Position numbers and translations under genes: made by a program. The notes below the pieces were generated by a model that saw only the letters and a list, made by a program, of their open reading frames with translations, had not been told where the DNA came from and ran no database searches. Below are positions 12,788 to 27,045 of a stretch of 64,000 nt of DNA, in pieces. The stretch is from Trichinella spiralis (lineage: Eukaryota > Nematoda > Enoplea > Trichinellida > Trichinellidae). The stretch spans positions 8,626,668-8,690,667 of the forward strand of contig CM012953.1 in assembly GCA_000181795.3 (NCBI GenBank), written 5' to 3'. Within the stretch, counting starts at the first letter, position 1; each line of letters begins with the position of its first letter.

Positions 12788-14146
12788 ATGGTGCAAGAAG
12801 GGAATGAAAAAAGTGGACATGAAAAGGTTGAGGGACAGAAGAAAACAGGCAGTCAGCCTTTTAGTAAGAACCAGCCTATTGGTCGCGTTCATGTGATGCG
12901 TTTTTCTCGTGCACGAATGTTTGCCAAAAGATGCGTTTATAAATATTTAAAGCCGAAAGTGAAATTAATTAGAATTTTTGAAGGTGTTAGTTTTTACATT
13001 GTTCTTTTTTTTATTACATTAGAAAATTGTACCAAAACTGAGAGATCCTGTTAGTATTTATAAGATTAAACCAGTCGGTGGAGAAAATAATGGAAAAGAA
13101 CGAAAAGTTTTGGTGAAGAAACCTGTAAGTTTTTTTTTCTTATTTTTGCTTTGTTTATTGAATTTAACAATTTAATACTGTTATCTTATTCAGTTTCAAT
13201 ATACCTTTTATTTATTACATTTTGAATTAATTTGCAGTTAAAGCAAATTTGTCAATTTTTATTGTTTGAAATGTGTGTATTTTTAGCCGAAATTAGTGTC
13301 CGTTGTGAAAAGACGAAAGAAACCAAAATTGAGTAAGAATAAGTTTTTCAAGAATCATCCTAAAAAGCTGAAACCATCATTGACTCCTGGAACAATTGTC
13401 ATTTTGTTAGCTGGTCGTCACAAGGGAAAGGTAATTTAAAAAAATAAACAAGACGCATTATCTTTAATTTTTGTACTTTATTTTGTTTGATGTTTTTGTA
13501 TCGAATCAGTAAATTATCGCAGGAGTGAATGCTTTAGCGTATTAAGGTTATTGTGAGATATTCGTTTTGTATTTTTTGTACTTTTTAATTTCATGTTCAT
13601 TTGCTGAAACATCAGGGCGTAATTGAAAATTTTGTTGTTTAGCGTGCGGTGTTTTTAAAGCAATTGGGCAGTGGATTGTTGCTTATAACAGGTAAAAGAT
13701 TTTTATTTAATTGTATTTATTAACTTTTCTTATGCAAAAGGTCCTCACAAGTTGAATGGTTGTCCATTACGCCGAATAAATCAGATTTATGTAATCGGAA
13801 CGAAAACTAAACTAAACATAAAAGACGTTGAAATTCCGGACCATTTGAATGATAGTTATTTTAAACGTATAAAGCAGAAGAAGCGTGTAAACTCAGAGGC
13901 AGATATTTTTGTCACTAAAAAAAAAGTAACAAAAGTGCTTATTAAAAAGTTACGTTATTAATGATTTTTTAATATTATTTTTAGAAGTATGTTGTATCAG
14001 AACAGAGAAAGAAAGATCAGAAAGCTGTAGATAGCATGGTTTTGAATGCTATTCGTAGCAGTGAAGATAAGAAGTATCTGTTTGGCTATCTTGGTTCAAA
14101 CTTTGGTTTGAGGAAAGGCGATTGCCCGCATAAAATGGTGTTCTGA
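12788..14146 (+). CDS. RPL6: 60S ribosomal protein L6 (eL6)
   Basis: Large-subunit ribosomal protein of the cytosol. Six exons: 12788-12985, 13023-13124, 13287-13430, 13643-13691, 13741-13925 and 13985-14146, all in phase, giving 279 residues. Family marks: KPVGG near residue 84; TPGTIVILLAGRHKGKRAVF across the exon 3/4 junction; GSGLLLITGPHKLNGCPLRR; VIGTKTKLNIKDVEIPDHL; and the C-terminal QRKKDQKAVDS and PHKMVF end. Exon 1 must use the donor GTTAGT at 12986, because the nearer GTGTTA breaks the frame. The start context (AAAAATGG) and the basic N-terminus fit. Introns are 37 to 212 bp. Confidence 0.97.
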
Positions 14147-14159
14147 TTTTTAAGCGGAA

Positions 14160-14165
14160 AATAAA
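14160..14165 (+). promoter_or_regulatory. Polyadenylation signal of RPL6
   Basis: AATAAA 14 bp after the RPL6 stop codon. Confidence 0.75.
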
Positions 14166-15508
14166 TTTCAATTACTGTTTGAATTGAATTTTTATGCAAA
14201 CATTTTACTGAGACATGCAAAGCAGAGAAAATTGACTTGCGTTTTTTAATAGAAAATTTCACAAGTTGTGCCCTTGAAACAATGTAATTTGCTGTCCGTT
14301 TATTAATGTTAGTTTTGGAAAAATTGTTCAGTGACGATTTTATATTTTTTACTAAGCAATGTAACTGTTAAGGCAAGTAATTTCACATATTAATCTAAGT
14401 AGCGCTGCATTTAGAAAAAATTCACAAATCACTGTTGTTTGATTGATTTATTAATTTCTTCAAATACAAACATTAAAACAGGTATTCAAATGCATAAGCA
14501 TGAACATGGTATGCACAAAACAACGGTTTTTATTGCAGAAGCAATGTGATTAGCAGTACATGCTGGCAGGCTAAAGTCATATCAATAAAGAAAACATCGT
14601 GAGATTCATTGGTGATATGCAAAGAAGGCTATGTCACCAAATAAAGAAGTCGTTGTATCCGCCACCAGAAAGAAACATTGGAAAATGTGAAAGCAACTCC
14701 TACAGAGGTTCTTGTCGTAAAAGACCCCGCCCACAAAATTCTGAGACTATAAACAACATAAACAGCGTTCGCGATCAACATTAAAAAGGGGTTGTTTTCT
14801 AGTAGACTAAAAGGTAGGGGGGAGGGGCGGATAGATTCGTCCTTGGAGACAAGCAGAAGTTACCGTATGCAAGTAATTATTTCCCTTTGTTCATTTAACG
14901 TTGTCTTTATTTCTCTAGTGGTGTCACAATCGAGTTAATAAATATTATTCAAAACAAAGATTAAAACTAATGAAAATGATCGAAGCGCTACACTTCGTTT
15001 TTAGTATATTTATAATCTTGAAGTGCTACAGCTTATGATTCTTTATAAACTTGTGGTAATCTGATGTGCAAGCTAAAGAATTTCCTTAACCAAATGTTTA
15101 AAATTAAAATTACTGTTTTCGTGTTTCTCAAAGCATTGGTGCTTGTTTTAAATGAATAAACCTTTGATTATTCTTTGAATGGCAAGTATAAATAATGTAT
15201 GAGTGGAAGGAATTCAACAAATCTATTTGAATTTGTTGTCATAAACTGCGCTGATACGTGTGCATTAAATAAATCTGTATTTCATTATAGAAATCTGATA
15301 AAAACCATCATTTTGGAGAAGTTATTTTCATTTTTCATTCATCAGTTGTTAAAAATCATTTTCCCCTAAAAGAAAACACATGCAAACAAACACTCTGATC
15401 ATTCAACTTTTAATGAGTAAAATAAAATTCTAACTGCATTAAAATATTTTCATCTCGACAATTAGAACAAAAAAGAAAATCATAATGCAAACAGTACAAA
15501 TTTCTGAA
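14166..15508. other. Region between the 3' ends of RPL6 and TopBP1
   Basis: AT-rich apart from a G-rich patch near 14810-14835. A 61-codon ORF at 14599-14784 has no recognisable similarity and is not called as a gene. The genes on both sides end here, so it should contain terminators rather than promoters. Confidence 0.5.
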
Positions 15509-18500
15509 TTAAGACCACAACGTCTCGTCAATGATGTACAAATCCTCCTCAAAGGGTTCATTTAAAAGGTAACCGGAGATGTATTCGACTTTAAAACACT
15601 TCAGTCCTTGTTGAATTAGTTTACCATAAAAGTCCTATAAATAATCAATATTTTCTAAGAACAACCTCAAATATCTCAACGTTTTCAGTTCATTTGATGG
15701 TAATAGGTAAATCTCAAACTCTCTGTATATTTCTACTTTTTTCATGACAATGCTTTACATTTTATAACAGTGTTTTATAATATTATAAAAAAATCTACCT
15801 TCGTAAAATTTAAACTGTTGACATCCACGAAAGCGAAACAACCTTTGGGAGCATCTTCAACCCTGAAATTTGTTACCAATTAAACTTTTCAATTTATCAA
15901 TTTAAAAGCAGAAATTATGTTTACTTTGTGAAAACTTTTCCACCTCCAAAACAAATAAGACGCTCTAATGATTTCTGCTTCGCTGAATCGGCTGCAATAA
16001 ATGCCATCCAACCATCAAAAGCATATCTCTGCTCCTAATTACAATTAACAATTAGCAACAAAAGCAAATTACATCGAATCAACAAAATAATAGAAATTAA
16101 TTGTTTTAATATCTGTGACTTCAACATTGGCGAACACCACCAAAAATCATTATATTGTAAATTTTACTTATGTACTACACAAAATGAAAAAGCATGTTGC
16201 ACTGAAAATTTCTTACTCGCTGAATCTTTTTTCTCCATCTAACAGCCGCTTCAGCCACATCGAGCATCCCAACGTCCACATCATCACCAGAATCACGTAG
16301 AAACTTCGCCCACTCATATTCTTGCTCCTTGAAACATCAGTCAACTCTTGCAAACTGCAAATCTAAAATGTTAAATTAATCAAAAAAAACCCTTACTTCA
16401 ACAAGAAATCCGTGCTGGCGACATGCTTCTACGTAAGCGAATGTGAGTATCCATTTTCCTGTGGCAAGAGCACATAATGCTTTCTCGGTGCGACCAAGAG
16501 TACCTATCAGCAAACATAATTCATGCAAATAACAAAAAAAACAAACTAATAATAAATCTGAAACAAAACTGCTTACAATTAAAGTTTATTTATTTAAAAT
16601 TATTTGTTACATTTATCTCAAGTTCAAAACTTCAAATAAACCATTTGAAAATTCTTACACCACTTATAATAAAAAACATTCCATGCTATTGCTATTATTG
16701 TTATTATGCGATACACAAAACTGTCTACCAAATCATCACCTGCAACAAATCAATACATTCATTACCTGCTATTACATGAGTACAGCTTGGATAAAAATCG
16801 CTGTTCAAAATATATGCCACCTTTAATTCCGAAAATGCCGAAAGTACAATCTGCTTTTGCTACAATGAAATAAAAATTTCCCATGTATACAATGCATACA
16901 AGTTACGTTTAATATTCTACTTGTGAATTCAACGACGTAAATTGAAACAAAAAGTTCTGGTTAACTGGCTATAAAAAAAGTAAGATACTTAACAGATGAA
17001 AAGCAAAAAGTATAAATAAAAACTACTTGTGATGAGTCAAACGTAGACTGCTGCGTTGGTTCATTCTGGGGTTTCAACAACGAGCCAATTCTTTCCCTAG
17101 CAATGCTAAAAGTAAAAATATTTGATACTGCATAAAGTATAAAATTCAATTAAATTATATAGTTATTTTTTGCATTGAAATTTTTGCTGAAGCACTCATA
17201 AAAACAGACTGAAAAAATAATTTTCAAAAAAGTTTCCAAGCAAAAATTTAAAAAAAGTTATCAGCAATAAGCAATTAGCAAAAGCATACCGTTGATTTGG
17301 ATCATCCCAATCTACAGGAGCAATAACGGATTCTTCTTCTAATTCTGGCTCTTTGGAAACAGGCGCTTCAAAAACTGAACTCCCTTGTGCAGATGGATTA
17401 TTGAAAGACTGGTCTGTAACAAAAATGATAAAAATTTACTTATAGCAACATTTAAAAAAATTTGCATTTTGCAGTTGAAAAAACAGATAATATAGGAATG
17501 TTTTACAGAACAAAATTTATTATTTGAAATGAGATAGTACTCAAAATGTTCCCTTATTCAATTATTTACATTTCCTCTGTTGGAATAAATTTAATTTTGT
17601 TCAATCAGTTTAAAAATTATTTATCATGAAACAACAAAACGCTTACCAATGAATTCATAATATTAATGTAAAATTAAATATGAGATAGAATATACCATTT
17701 ACCAAAATACTCCTCTACTGCAGGTTTTTGATCCAACACTGAACGTAAATGTCGCTTCAAGCTCGCTCTTAAATCATCCTCAGCAGGATCCTACAATCAA
17801 AATGGAAAACTACTGCATCCAGCAGCAATCGTTAAATGCAAATTAAAAAAATACTGAAGCTCTGCATCGCTTCTGTAATACAAATGTCGGTTCTTCATTA
17901 TCACTGCCATCAGTTGTACGCAATGGCCATTTCTGAAAACAGCGTTTATTTTTCGTCCGAAGAGGACCTGGGGTAGGTGCCATAATCTGTGAAAACTTCA
18001 TTTAGATACTGCATAGCTGTGCAAAAGATAAAATATTGATTACTGGTAAATGCAAGTCAGATGTATAAGTAGGAGGATAACCGGACTCAGAAACTCGGCA
18101 TCCCCGAATCTTGCACTGCAATAATTACTGTTAATAGACGCCACATAGGCTTAAAAATTGTTTCCTTACTTGATAAAGCCATCTTGGATGCACCAAAGCG
18201 CAACCTGCTTCTATTGCCTTGTACCCTTCACGAGTTTTTTCCACGTTTGTCCCCTGAGAAAAAGAAATTCAATGAATATTTCATTGCAATATACATGAAT
18301 AAAAATTTACTTGACAAATAAAATGCGTGCAGGAAGGATCAAAGTGCCAGCAATAAAAACCGCCAAGCTGAATGACCAGTTGATGCAATTCCATCTGCAG
18401 ATGAAGCAAATCCGAACTAACAACAATCACCACACCACTGAGTGGCTTGTAAGACCGTTGCCCTTCGGTGCTTTCTTCTGCTACATTACTCAGCTAAGAG

Positions 18501-21500
18501 AAAACAGCATTACTGAACAATCAACAAATGCATGCAAATTAACAATATACCATGCTTGATTCCATTGAGACACTAAAATCTGGCCGCTCTTCATCCGTGC
18601 CTCCTTCAACTGCGCTGGTGAAGCGAGCCGCTTTGCCCAAGTTTTGCTCAAAAAGCACGTCTGTTTCCTGTACCAACATAATTTTTCACCATCGCATTAC
18701 AATTGATAACAAAGTAAATACATAAAATACCAAAGATGAAGATAATGTTTTTTCTGATTGAAAAGAATCTCCAAAATCGAACTTTGCTCGATATGCTGTT
18801 TTATTCAAAAAACTGTAAGATCCATCCCAAACTGTTTCCAACTGCGAAAGGTCCCTCTTCGAACTAGCCACTTTCTGAAAAAAGTTAAATGAATGAAAAT
18901 TTTGCATTTAAGCATTAAACAAAATTATAAATATGATATTTAAAAAATTTTCACGTGAATAAAAAAAATAATGTAAAATAATATTTTCACCGGTGGATTG
19001 TCTTCATCTTCTGTTTGAATGGGTTTCAAATCTGAATCACTGCCCGTAACATCTTAAACAAATCAGTAAATAAGAAATATTCTTAAAAAAATACACACGT
19101 GAAACCTTTGGATTTTGGTTCAGAAGTGGACTGTTGATCAAAAGAATGCTGATTTGGCTGATAAATGCTTTCTTCAATTTTCACTCTGGTTCTTATACAA
19201 TCAGAAAGCCACTGCAATGTCATGCAAGGAATATTCCACTTCTTCGCGGCTTCGTATTTGTTTCCTTCAGCAATTTTGACAATCAAATGAGTCGTGGCAA
19301 GAAATTTTTTATCTGGTTTCGCTTGGCGACACATGTAATTTTGAATTCTGAAAAAAAATTTTCCAAATGATTTGATATTTGAAATCTGAACAAAAAGCAT
19401 TCATACATTGCAACAAAAAATCCATCATATATAAAATAATAATGATAAACTTTCTTCTTCATAGCTCTATTTAAAAGATAATTTGTGATATCTGCTAAAT
19501 TATTACAGCATCGACAGACTGACTGAGAAATTTTTCGATAGGCAGTTGTCAAAGAAAACCAATAACATAATAAAATTGGAAAACAATAACTCACTTAGCA
19601 CCGGCACGTGTACCACCTAAAGTAAGCACATCACGCTCTGTGGAACTGAACCCGCTGAAACAAATAACACAATCACTCAGTGGTTTTGCTGTGTCGGGAA
19701 GAAAAATTGGCCGAAACAGAATGTCATCCCGTAAGGATAATAATTTCTTTTCGCTAATGCAAGCTTTCTAAATTAAAAATAATAAGATCAATCCATTAAT
19801 AAAATTATAAGATACAAACTCACAATCCAATAGTCGGAGACCCAGACTGTCTCTGTTGGAACTGAATCTGCACGATTCGCCCAGGGCAAGAAAGCAACAC
19901 TACTAACCCATGGTAATACGGCAAAATCGGCAAACTTTGAAACCAAAGTTCCTTTAAAGCAAAAATTACACATATAATAATAAGTATTAATTTAAAATAA
20001 TAAATTAGTAAAGAAAACAGAACAAAGTTACTCTGCTCGCTCACCTCCAAATAATTTAATACATTCTGAAAGCTCTTCTTCTTTATCTGCATCGAATCCA
20101 GCGAGGAAAAATGACTTTCCCGCCAGTAGCGGTTGATTACCATCTGCTTGATCATTGACACTGGCCATTTCGACACATGAAGATGACGATGTTGCAGTAG
20201 GTGTAATTAAAGTGTCAGAAATTGCTGTCTCTTCATTGGGGATATCTAAATTTAAAGAAAAAAACAAATATAAAGTAGAATAAACAAATCACACAAAATA
20301 ATCCCCTTTACCAACTTCATTTTCCACAAATGGCGCTTCTCCAACATTGTCAACCAAATATGTTAACATGATATTTTCTATTGCAGCTTTTTCTTCGAAA
20401 TTTTTTTCCACAAACGGATCTGCAACCGGGGCCTCAACACTGAAATATCCCAAAAGTTTGTCAAGACGAGAATAAAGAATTAAATAAAAAAAAGAAAATA
20501 TGCACTTTTCAACAACTTCTTCTTCTTGATTTTGTTCAATTTTTGACCCAACCATGCCACTTTCCAATTGTTCCAATAAATCAGCATAAATTTGATGAAC
20601 GAATTCACTCTCATCCAACTTTCGTCCACTTTTGAAACAATGCAAAAGCCAAGGACCACGAACCACAAAACAGCCTCGCAAATCCCGACCTTTGAGCAAA
20701 TTGGCCACCGTATTCACGTCAATTACATCGCCAATCACGGCATGCGTGATTTCACTGTCAATCGACGCTAATACACCGCCGCAAAAATCGACATATTTTT
20801 CAAGCTTACTAGTCAAATCCGAGCTGAAACCATAAAGCCACACTTTGCAGCCTTCCAAGCAACTACTCGTTTCAGTGATGCTGCTTTCAAATAAATCTGA
20901 TGAATTTCCGTCAATTGTACTCATTACTAAAGAAAAAAAAACAATGGAATTGATTGAATAAACAATATTTAAATCAATATTTACTACTACGTTGACTGGC
21001 TGCAGGAGTGACACGGCAGATTTTCGTTTCTTCTACTTGTGAGGGATCTGCACTACTTGATTCTTTATCCATCATATCAGAAGGTACAACAGAATTTATG
21101 GATGCGCCTCTTATAGAACTGCAGTTCGGTTCCAAGAATACCAAGCGTCCTAAAAACAAAACAATTAACAAATAATTATTTATAAAACAAAACGAATCAT
21201 CTTATCCTTCGGACAATTGCAAACAACTAAATTACAGCATATATTACAGCAATTTATCTCTGCAATGTAAAACAATCAAATGTCTCACTTTTGGTGAAAC
21301 TGGAGTTTGGGGTGGAGCAAACCATCTTTTTTTTTCTCGATTTTGTTGGATCTTGCACTTCAAAATCTTCTTCCTGTAAACAATGTCCAGCGAGACAACT
21401 TTTATGAATCCAATCCACAGTTACAATTTTAATAACGTTATCTGTCCATAATTTAGCAATTTTATATTTTTCACCTAAAAACTGCTGACATGCAATGGAC

Positions 21501-22884
21501 AACAGCTTTTCAAATTACCAACATACTTTTAGTTGTATTAGTAACCAAGTGACTTGTTTCATTTTGTTTCATAATTCCAGAGAATACGCCACCTAAGCGA
21601 AAAGAAATTTCAACTTGTACATAATAACTAGATAAAATCATTGTTTAAAAATTTTCAAAATATGTGGCGTTTATACGTTCACAATAAAACGTCACACGAA
21701 TGTTACCGTTTTTCTCAATAAGTTCCCGTAATTTTGCTCTTTCAGATGCAACAAAGCCAGAAACAGTAATTGTGAGACCAGTAAATGCCAAGCATTTGTA
21801 ATTTTCTGTGAAAGTTGGATCAGCTGCTACAAATTTTTCTTTATAACGATTCTTCCAAGCCATTTTTACCCACTCTGGAGTTAGAATTGGTACTTTTCCG
21901 CATGCAGCCTTAAATTATAGTACTTAAAGCTGAGTTTCACTTTGCTTCAGTTATTTACTCTATATTTAAGTGAGCCCACTTCTGCAGCAATGAGAAAATC
22001 ACATTTTGAAGTCATCGATCTGGAAACCGAGCCGCCCATCCACAAAATCATATCATGAAGTTTATCCTACAGAACAGTGATCACGAATGATATAAATAAA
22101 ACTTTCATAAATATTCCAAAAGAAAAGTTACATTTAAAAAAATTAATACAAAAACGTACTCTTACAGAACGTTCCACATTGGTACATGAAACTGTAACGT
22201 TTTCCATTACACGGCAAAAGTAATGAATTCTATTCTTTGGAAGTGGCTAAAAAATGTGATGAAAATAATGCTGCAATAATTACTCCAGACACTTACAACG
22301 CAGTTGTTTATGCAAAACAGCAAAACTGGAGGTCCGTAGATACTAAAAAAAGTTAAATTTCGAATAAAGTTTCAATCATAAGAACATCCTTCATACCGGC
22401 AATTCAAATAGCGAAGATGCTCAAAAGCTTCACCATAAAAATCATAAAAAATAAATACATGTTTTACATGTTTCTCTATCTGCATGCATTCTTCTTCGGT
22501 AATCCATGTTATGGTATGATTAAGCTCGCACAGCGTCTAAAATACTTTTTTTAAGATTTCGCATTATCGTCTCAACAGGCGGCGTTACAAAAAAAATGAA
22601 TAAAATTTGCATTTTCATAGGTTCATTAATAAATACAACAGAATTCTCTCATCAATAATAACAAATAACTTACACGGTTTACTAAAAGCAACGTATAATG
22701 AAACTGTAGCAAGACGCTTTAAAAATTATAAATTATCTTCAATAATGACATGTTAAAAGTTACTTACATTGTAAATATTCTCCAATGTCAAAATGGCATT
22801 CTCTTTAAATAATTTCGGTCGAACAATCCGAATTACAATGTTAGGTCTTTCTTCTAATGAAGCAGAAGTACCAGAAGATGACAT
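15509..22884 (-). CDS. TOPBP1: TopBP1 (DNA topoisomerase 2-binding protein 1), multi-BRCT checkpoint scaffold
   Basis: Nuclear scaffold that binds phosphorylated replication and checkpoint proteins and activates ATR. I find 31 exons from ATG 22884 to TAA 15509, every phase consistent, giving 1366 residues (human is about 1520). BRCT-like segments in order: residues 60-130 (BRCT0), 115-210 (1), 212-300 (2), 385-480 (3), 580-665 (4), 700-785 (5), 925-1020 (6), 1165-1240 (7) and 1270-1360 (8). Telling motifs: GGSVSRSMTSKCDFLIA, SFFLAGFDADKEEELSECI, TTHLIVKIAEGNKYEAAKKW, WDDPNQR, and YPSCTHVIAG with TGKWILTFAYVEACR. Between BRCT5 and BRCT6 lies an acidic, Ser-rich linker, and the putative ATR-activating region should lie between 6 and 7. 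The gene diverges from the RILP-like gene, about 860 bp away. Confidence 0.95.
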
Positions 22885-23748
22885 GATACTCCCAAATTAA
22901 GAAAAAACAATAAACTAAAACTCTTAATAAAATTTACAGTAAAATATTTTCAAGGACATATTTTTTGAATTGTTACAGTAATCAGAAATATTTTAATTGA
23001 CGATAACCTTATTTTTGTAAATTAATTTTTTTTAATTTAATTATATTAAATGTGCATGATAATTATTTTAATACATACTTTGCAATTTTTTCCATATTTT
23101 AAATGTTTCATTGGAGTGGTTGCTTATAGTTCATCAACCAATGAAGGTAAGAGATAAATGAATACACTGAATAGTTTGATCTTTGCAAATTTAAGTAAAT
23201 GCCTGATCATTTCCTCAAAATTATATCTATCATCAAGTTTCTTAACTTGATACCACTGCATTTTCAATACAAATTTTGAAAATATGAGCTTGTCAACTGC
23301 AAACAGTAATTATATTTATGCTTTTTAATCATTTATATCCGCATCTCAGCGCATATTTCAATGATTTGCTTGAAATAAATTATAATTTTAAATTATTTTT
23401 ATATTACCATTGGTTAATTTATCGTATATTTGCCGAATTGTTAATAAATGCTAACGTGAATTTTAATTTTTACCAGTTGGAGAAAAATTTGCCACAATTT
23501 CAGCGCATAATTTGGTTATTTAATATTTGATTTTCATCATGCTTGATCATTTGTAATTAATTGATAAATTATCAACTGCAATGATTCAAACAGAACTTCG
23601 TTGTGCGCAATTCTTTTCTTCCTGAACATCATTTTTATGACATCTGTAGACAGTCTTTTACCAGCCGAAAGTGAGGAGTGATTTTTGTTTAACGATTTCT
23701 TCAATTTGAGGTGCTTTTTTCAGTTTGTTGTATTCTAATGAAATTCAG
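22885..23748. promoter_or_regulatory. Divergent intergenic region (TopBP1 and RILP-like)
   Basis: 864 bp between two start codons on opposite strands; presumably holds both promoters. It is very AT-rich with several short inverted A/T tracts. No specific element can be named. Confidence 0.5.
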
Positions 23749-26700
23749 ATGGTCAGCACGGAATTCGCTTGCATGATGGCGGATTCGCCGAGCCGTAACG
23801 TGACCGTGGTTGATATATACGATTTGGCCGCGGTGATTGGCAAAGATTTTGAACGCTTGATCGAACTTTTTGGCAGTGAAAATTTCGTCAGTTTGCTTCC
23901 AAAAGTTGGAATTGCTTCTTTTTCTTTTTATTTTATGAAATACATAATTTAAAATTGCCAAATTTGAATTGTTGTTTCATTCGCGTAGGTGATATCGGCG
24001 TTGGAATTGTTGGAATCATTCGCTGGCCGGAATGAACGAGAAAATCAAGAAATTGACCGCTTGAAATGCGCGGTGGAACGTCTGGAGGCGGAAAAACGCG
24101 AAAGAAAAGAAGGCGTTTTGAAATTTCAACAGGTATTCATTTATTGATGTTAATTATTGAAATTGTTCATTCATATCAATTATTACAGCTGTTATTATTC
24201 TTTTATGATTTATGTGAACGTCATTTATTTCTGAGGGCAGTTTTCTTTTGACCTGTAAACTTGTTTGCGTCCCCTTTTGTTCAGGGTAATTTGCAATGAC
24301 AGAAACTTGAAATTGCACTGAATAGCGAGGGTGTGGATTTTGAACAACTGTCGCTTTGTTTGATTGAATTTGGAACATGTTGCAGATGTAGATTATTCAG
24401 CTGATTCTGTGACCAATTTATAAGTTGAGTACATATTTGTAAAAGCTTGATAAGCCGATTATTTTCAACCAAGCTTTGCAATTCCTAGCAGAACATGGTA
24501 TTTGCAGGAAGCATTGTTTGTGTGAATGTGCAGGAATTTTTTGTTTCCTTCATTTCTGCTTCTGCATTGATCATCTTGAGAAAAATTTCTCTCAATGGAA
24601 TGTTTTTGAGCTTTTGTTCTTTTCTTTTTTTTATTTTAATCCCAACAACAGCGCTTTATTGAAATTCTGCATAATTGTGGGCTACTGTTGCGTGCATTTT
24701 GAATAATCTTCTTTAGAAGATGACGACTTTCTTCTCCATCTTTCCCTTTTAATTGCAGAAAGCAGAATTTATGGTGAATTTTTATTCAATAAAATCGATC
24801 CAATTAAAATTGCACACTGTTGCCTGCAATTGTTGGAAGTGGTTAAATTTGAAACATCATCCGAGGCAGATCGATGATTGGAATTGGAAAAATCTCTAAA
24901 CTGCCTGCTTCTGCTGAACGATGAAGATGAACAGTTTGACATTTTTCTGCTTTCAACAATTTCTCGTTGGCTTTTCATTTCTAATCATAATGACAAAGTG
25001 GAAATTTTTGAAAAGAAAATTGAAATTTCATTTTTGTAATAAAAAAAAACGAATAATATATCAAATTCATTAACTATAGTATTCATTTTCCTGATGACTA
25101 ATGAGCTAATTTTACATTATATATGTATTAATATTCCAAAGAATATCAACTTGTTGTTGTATTTTTAAATTGAAAAGTGGAATTTCTAAGTTTAGTTATT
25201 TCTAATTATTAATATCACATATTCAATGTCAATTTTATAATATCAATGTGGAATATATTGATTACATCCAAAATTTTTAAATTAATTTTACTGTTTAAGT
25301 TTTTATTTTACTTTTGAAATTTCATCGCAGTCCATATACAATAATAGGCTATTGTTATTTAGGAATTGGAAGCTATTGAGGAAAATTACAAAGCTGAAAT
25401 TCATCATTCATTGGAAATGGTGAGAAAATTGCAAGAGGAAAACAAAAGACTTTGTCAAACAATCGAATCCAAAGAATGCTCTCCTGTCGAAAGTAAGTGC
25501 AAATTGTTTTGGTGACATTTTCAAAAATTGTTCTACATATTATTTGAATATTTGAAAATTGAACAATCAAATGTGAAATCAATAATACAAGATGTACGGT
25601 GTTCATTTGATCATTCTTGGGATAATTAATGTTTAACTTTAGCAGTGCCGAATGCAGCAGCATTGATTTAAGATTATAAACATTGGATAAATAACAATAT
25701 TATCCTTACTGTTGCTAATTTCCCTTGATGACTGTGCAATTAATTAATCAGCGTGATGTTTTGGTATTTTATTTTTCTCTTGGCAAATTATACTTTCATT
25801 TGCGGTGACATTTGTTGATTTTATTTGAACTTTAGTTTGCAAAAATTAGCTGATTGTTATGATTAAAAATTTACAACATTTTCGAAAAGCTTCTTTTCAG
25901 CGTTTCGGTCGGATGATATTGAAAAAATATTGAATTTGAGCTGCACTGTTGAACAGCAAAGAAATCGCATCAAAATAATTGAAAAAGAATTCGAAGAAAA
26001 AACAACAGAAACAGAAAAAGTACACTTTGATTTTATTATAATTTTTGCTTGATTTGTGATTCAAAAAAAGAAATACTTGTTGAGATAGATAGATTAATTT
26101 TACAAATTTATATTAGCCAAATTAAAAATTATACATGTATTTTAGAAGTAGTATATCATAATAGTTTTAAGATGCGGAAACGGAATATAATCGTTTTTTA
26201 ATGAAATGGAATGAAATATTTTTAGCTGCTCGATGATGTAGATCGTCTGCAGCGTGTTAACAAAGAATTAGCGCGTAGATATAAAGCAGTTCGAAGCCAG
26301 GGTCAGACTTTGGTAGAAGAAAAGACGGAAATGATTTGCGCTTTGCAAGATGCTGAAAAATGTATAACCGAGCTACGTGCCAAGTTGGGCGAAACGGAAA
26401 AAGCACAGAAAGATTTGCAAGAAATTCAAGTATCATATTATTTATTCTTTTTGTTATTTTATTATTTATAACTTTGAAATTCAGTCTGAGGTGGATAATG
26501 ACCATGTGCCGAGATTTACACTGGCTGAACTACGCGAAGTACTCCAAGAGAAAAATCACCTCAAAGCTAAAGTAATGGAATTAGAAGAAGAATTATCCCA
26601 ACTTAGACCGCCTTGTAATGATGATAGCGAATCGAAAAGGTTAGTTGGGGAACTTTGCTCATATTTTTTCATTTCGAATAATTTATAAAGAAAATATAAA

Positions 26701-27045
26701 GTGAATTTTTAAACACTGTGTTGTCATGCTAAATAAAATTCATTGAAACAAAAATTGTTGATTTAATTTAATTAGCATTATTTTGTTGCACAGTTGATAT
26801 AACAGAGTCGATTTTCACATTAGCTGAAACGTTTGCTTTAGTGGTGCAAGCAGTGATGAAGTGCTGGTATATGGCCCTATAAATAAGGAACCGGAAGAGA
26901 AGCTTTATCCAGAAAAGTATCGCAGAAAAGAATCGGGTATTCGTCGCTTGTGAGTGCAACAATACAGAATTTAAAAGAAAACAAATTCAGATTCGAATGT
27001 TCACATTGTCTTTTTAGTTTCCGATTAGTGGGAAGTGGTCAATAA
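23749..27045 (+). CDS. RILP-like protein (Rab effector with RH1 and RH2 domains)
   Basis: Cytosolic adaptor of the RILP/RILPL family, which links Rab GTPases on membranes to motors. Eight exons: 23749-23904, 23989-24132, 25363-25492, 25901-26019, 26226-26429, 26485-26639, 26842-26949 and 27018-27045; phases agree; 347 residues. RH1: VVDIYDLAAVIGKDFERLI and ISALELLESFAGRN (about 20-65). Long coiled coil about 65-250. RH2: RFTLAELREVLQEKNHLKAK near 261-280. C-terminal ESGIRRFF matches the conserved tail of RILPL1 and RILP. Intron 2 is long (1.2 kb). Length is near RILPL1 (about 400) and longer than RILPL2. I cannot tell which vertebrate paralogue it corresponds to. Confidence 0.9.

Noticed and set aside
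12986-13022. RPL6 read straight through the first intron as an 88-residue protein
   Set aside because: Reading on loses the eL6 sequence; removing 37 bp restores it exactly.
14599-14784. 61-codon ORF downstream of RPL6
   Set aside because: No recognisable similarity, no splice partners.
22674-22716. Possible extra TopBP1 exon with AAAG acceptor and GTAAGT donor
   Set aside because: Including it breaks the frame and meets a stop in the next exon; joining 22768 directly to 22536 keeps phase 0.
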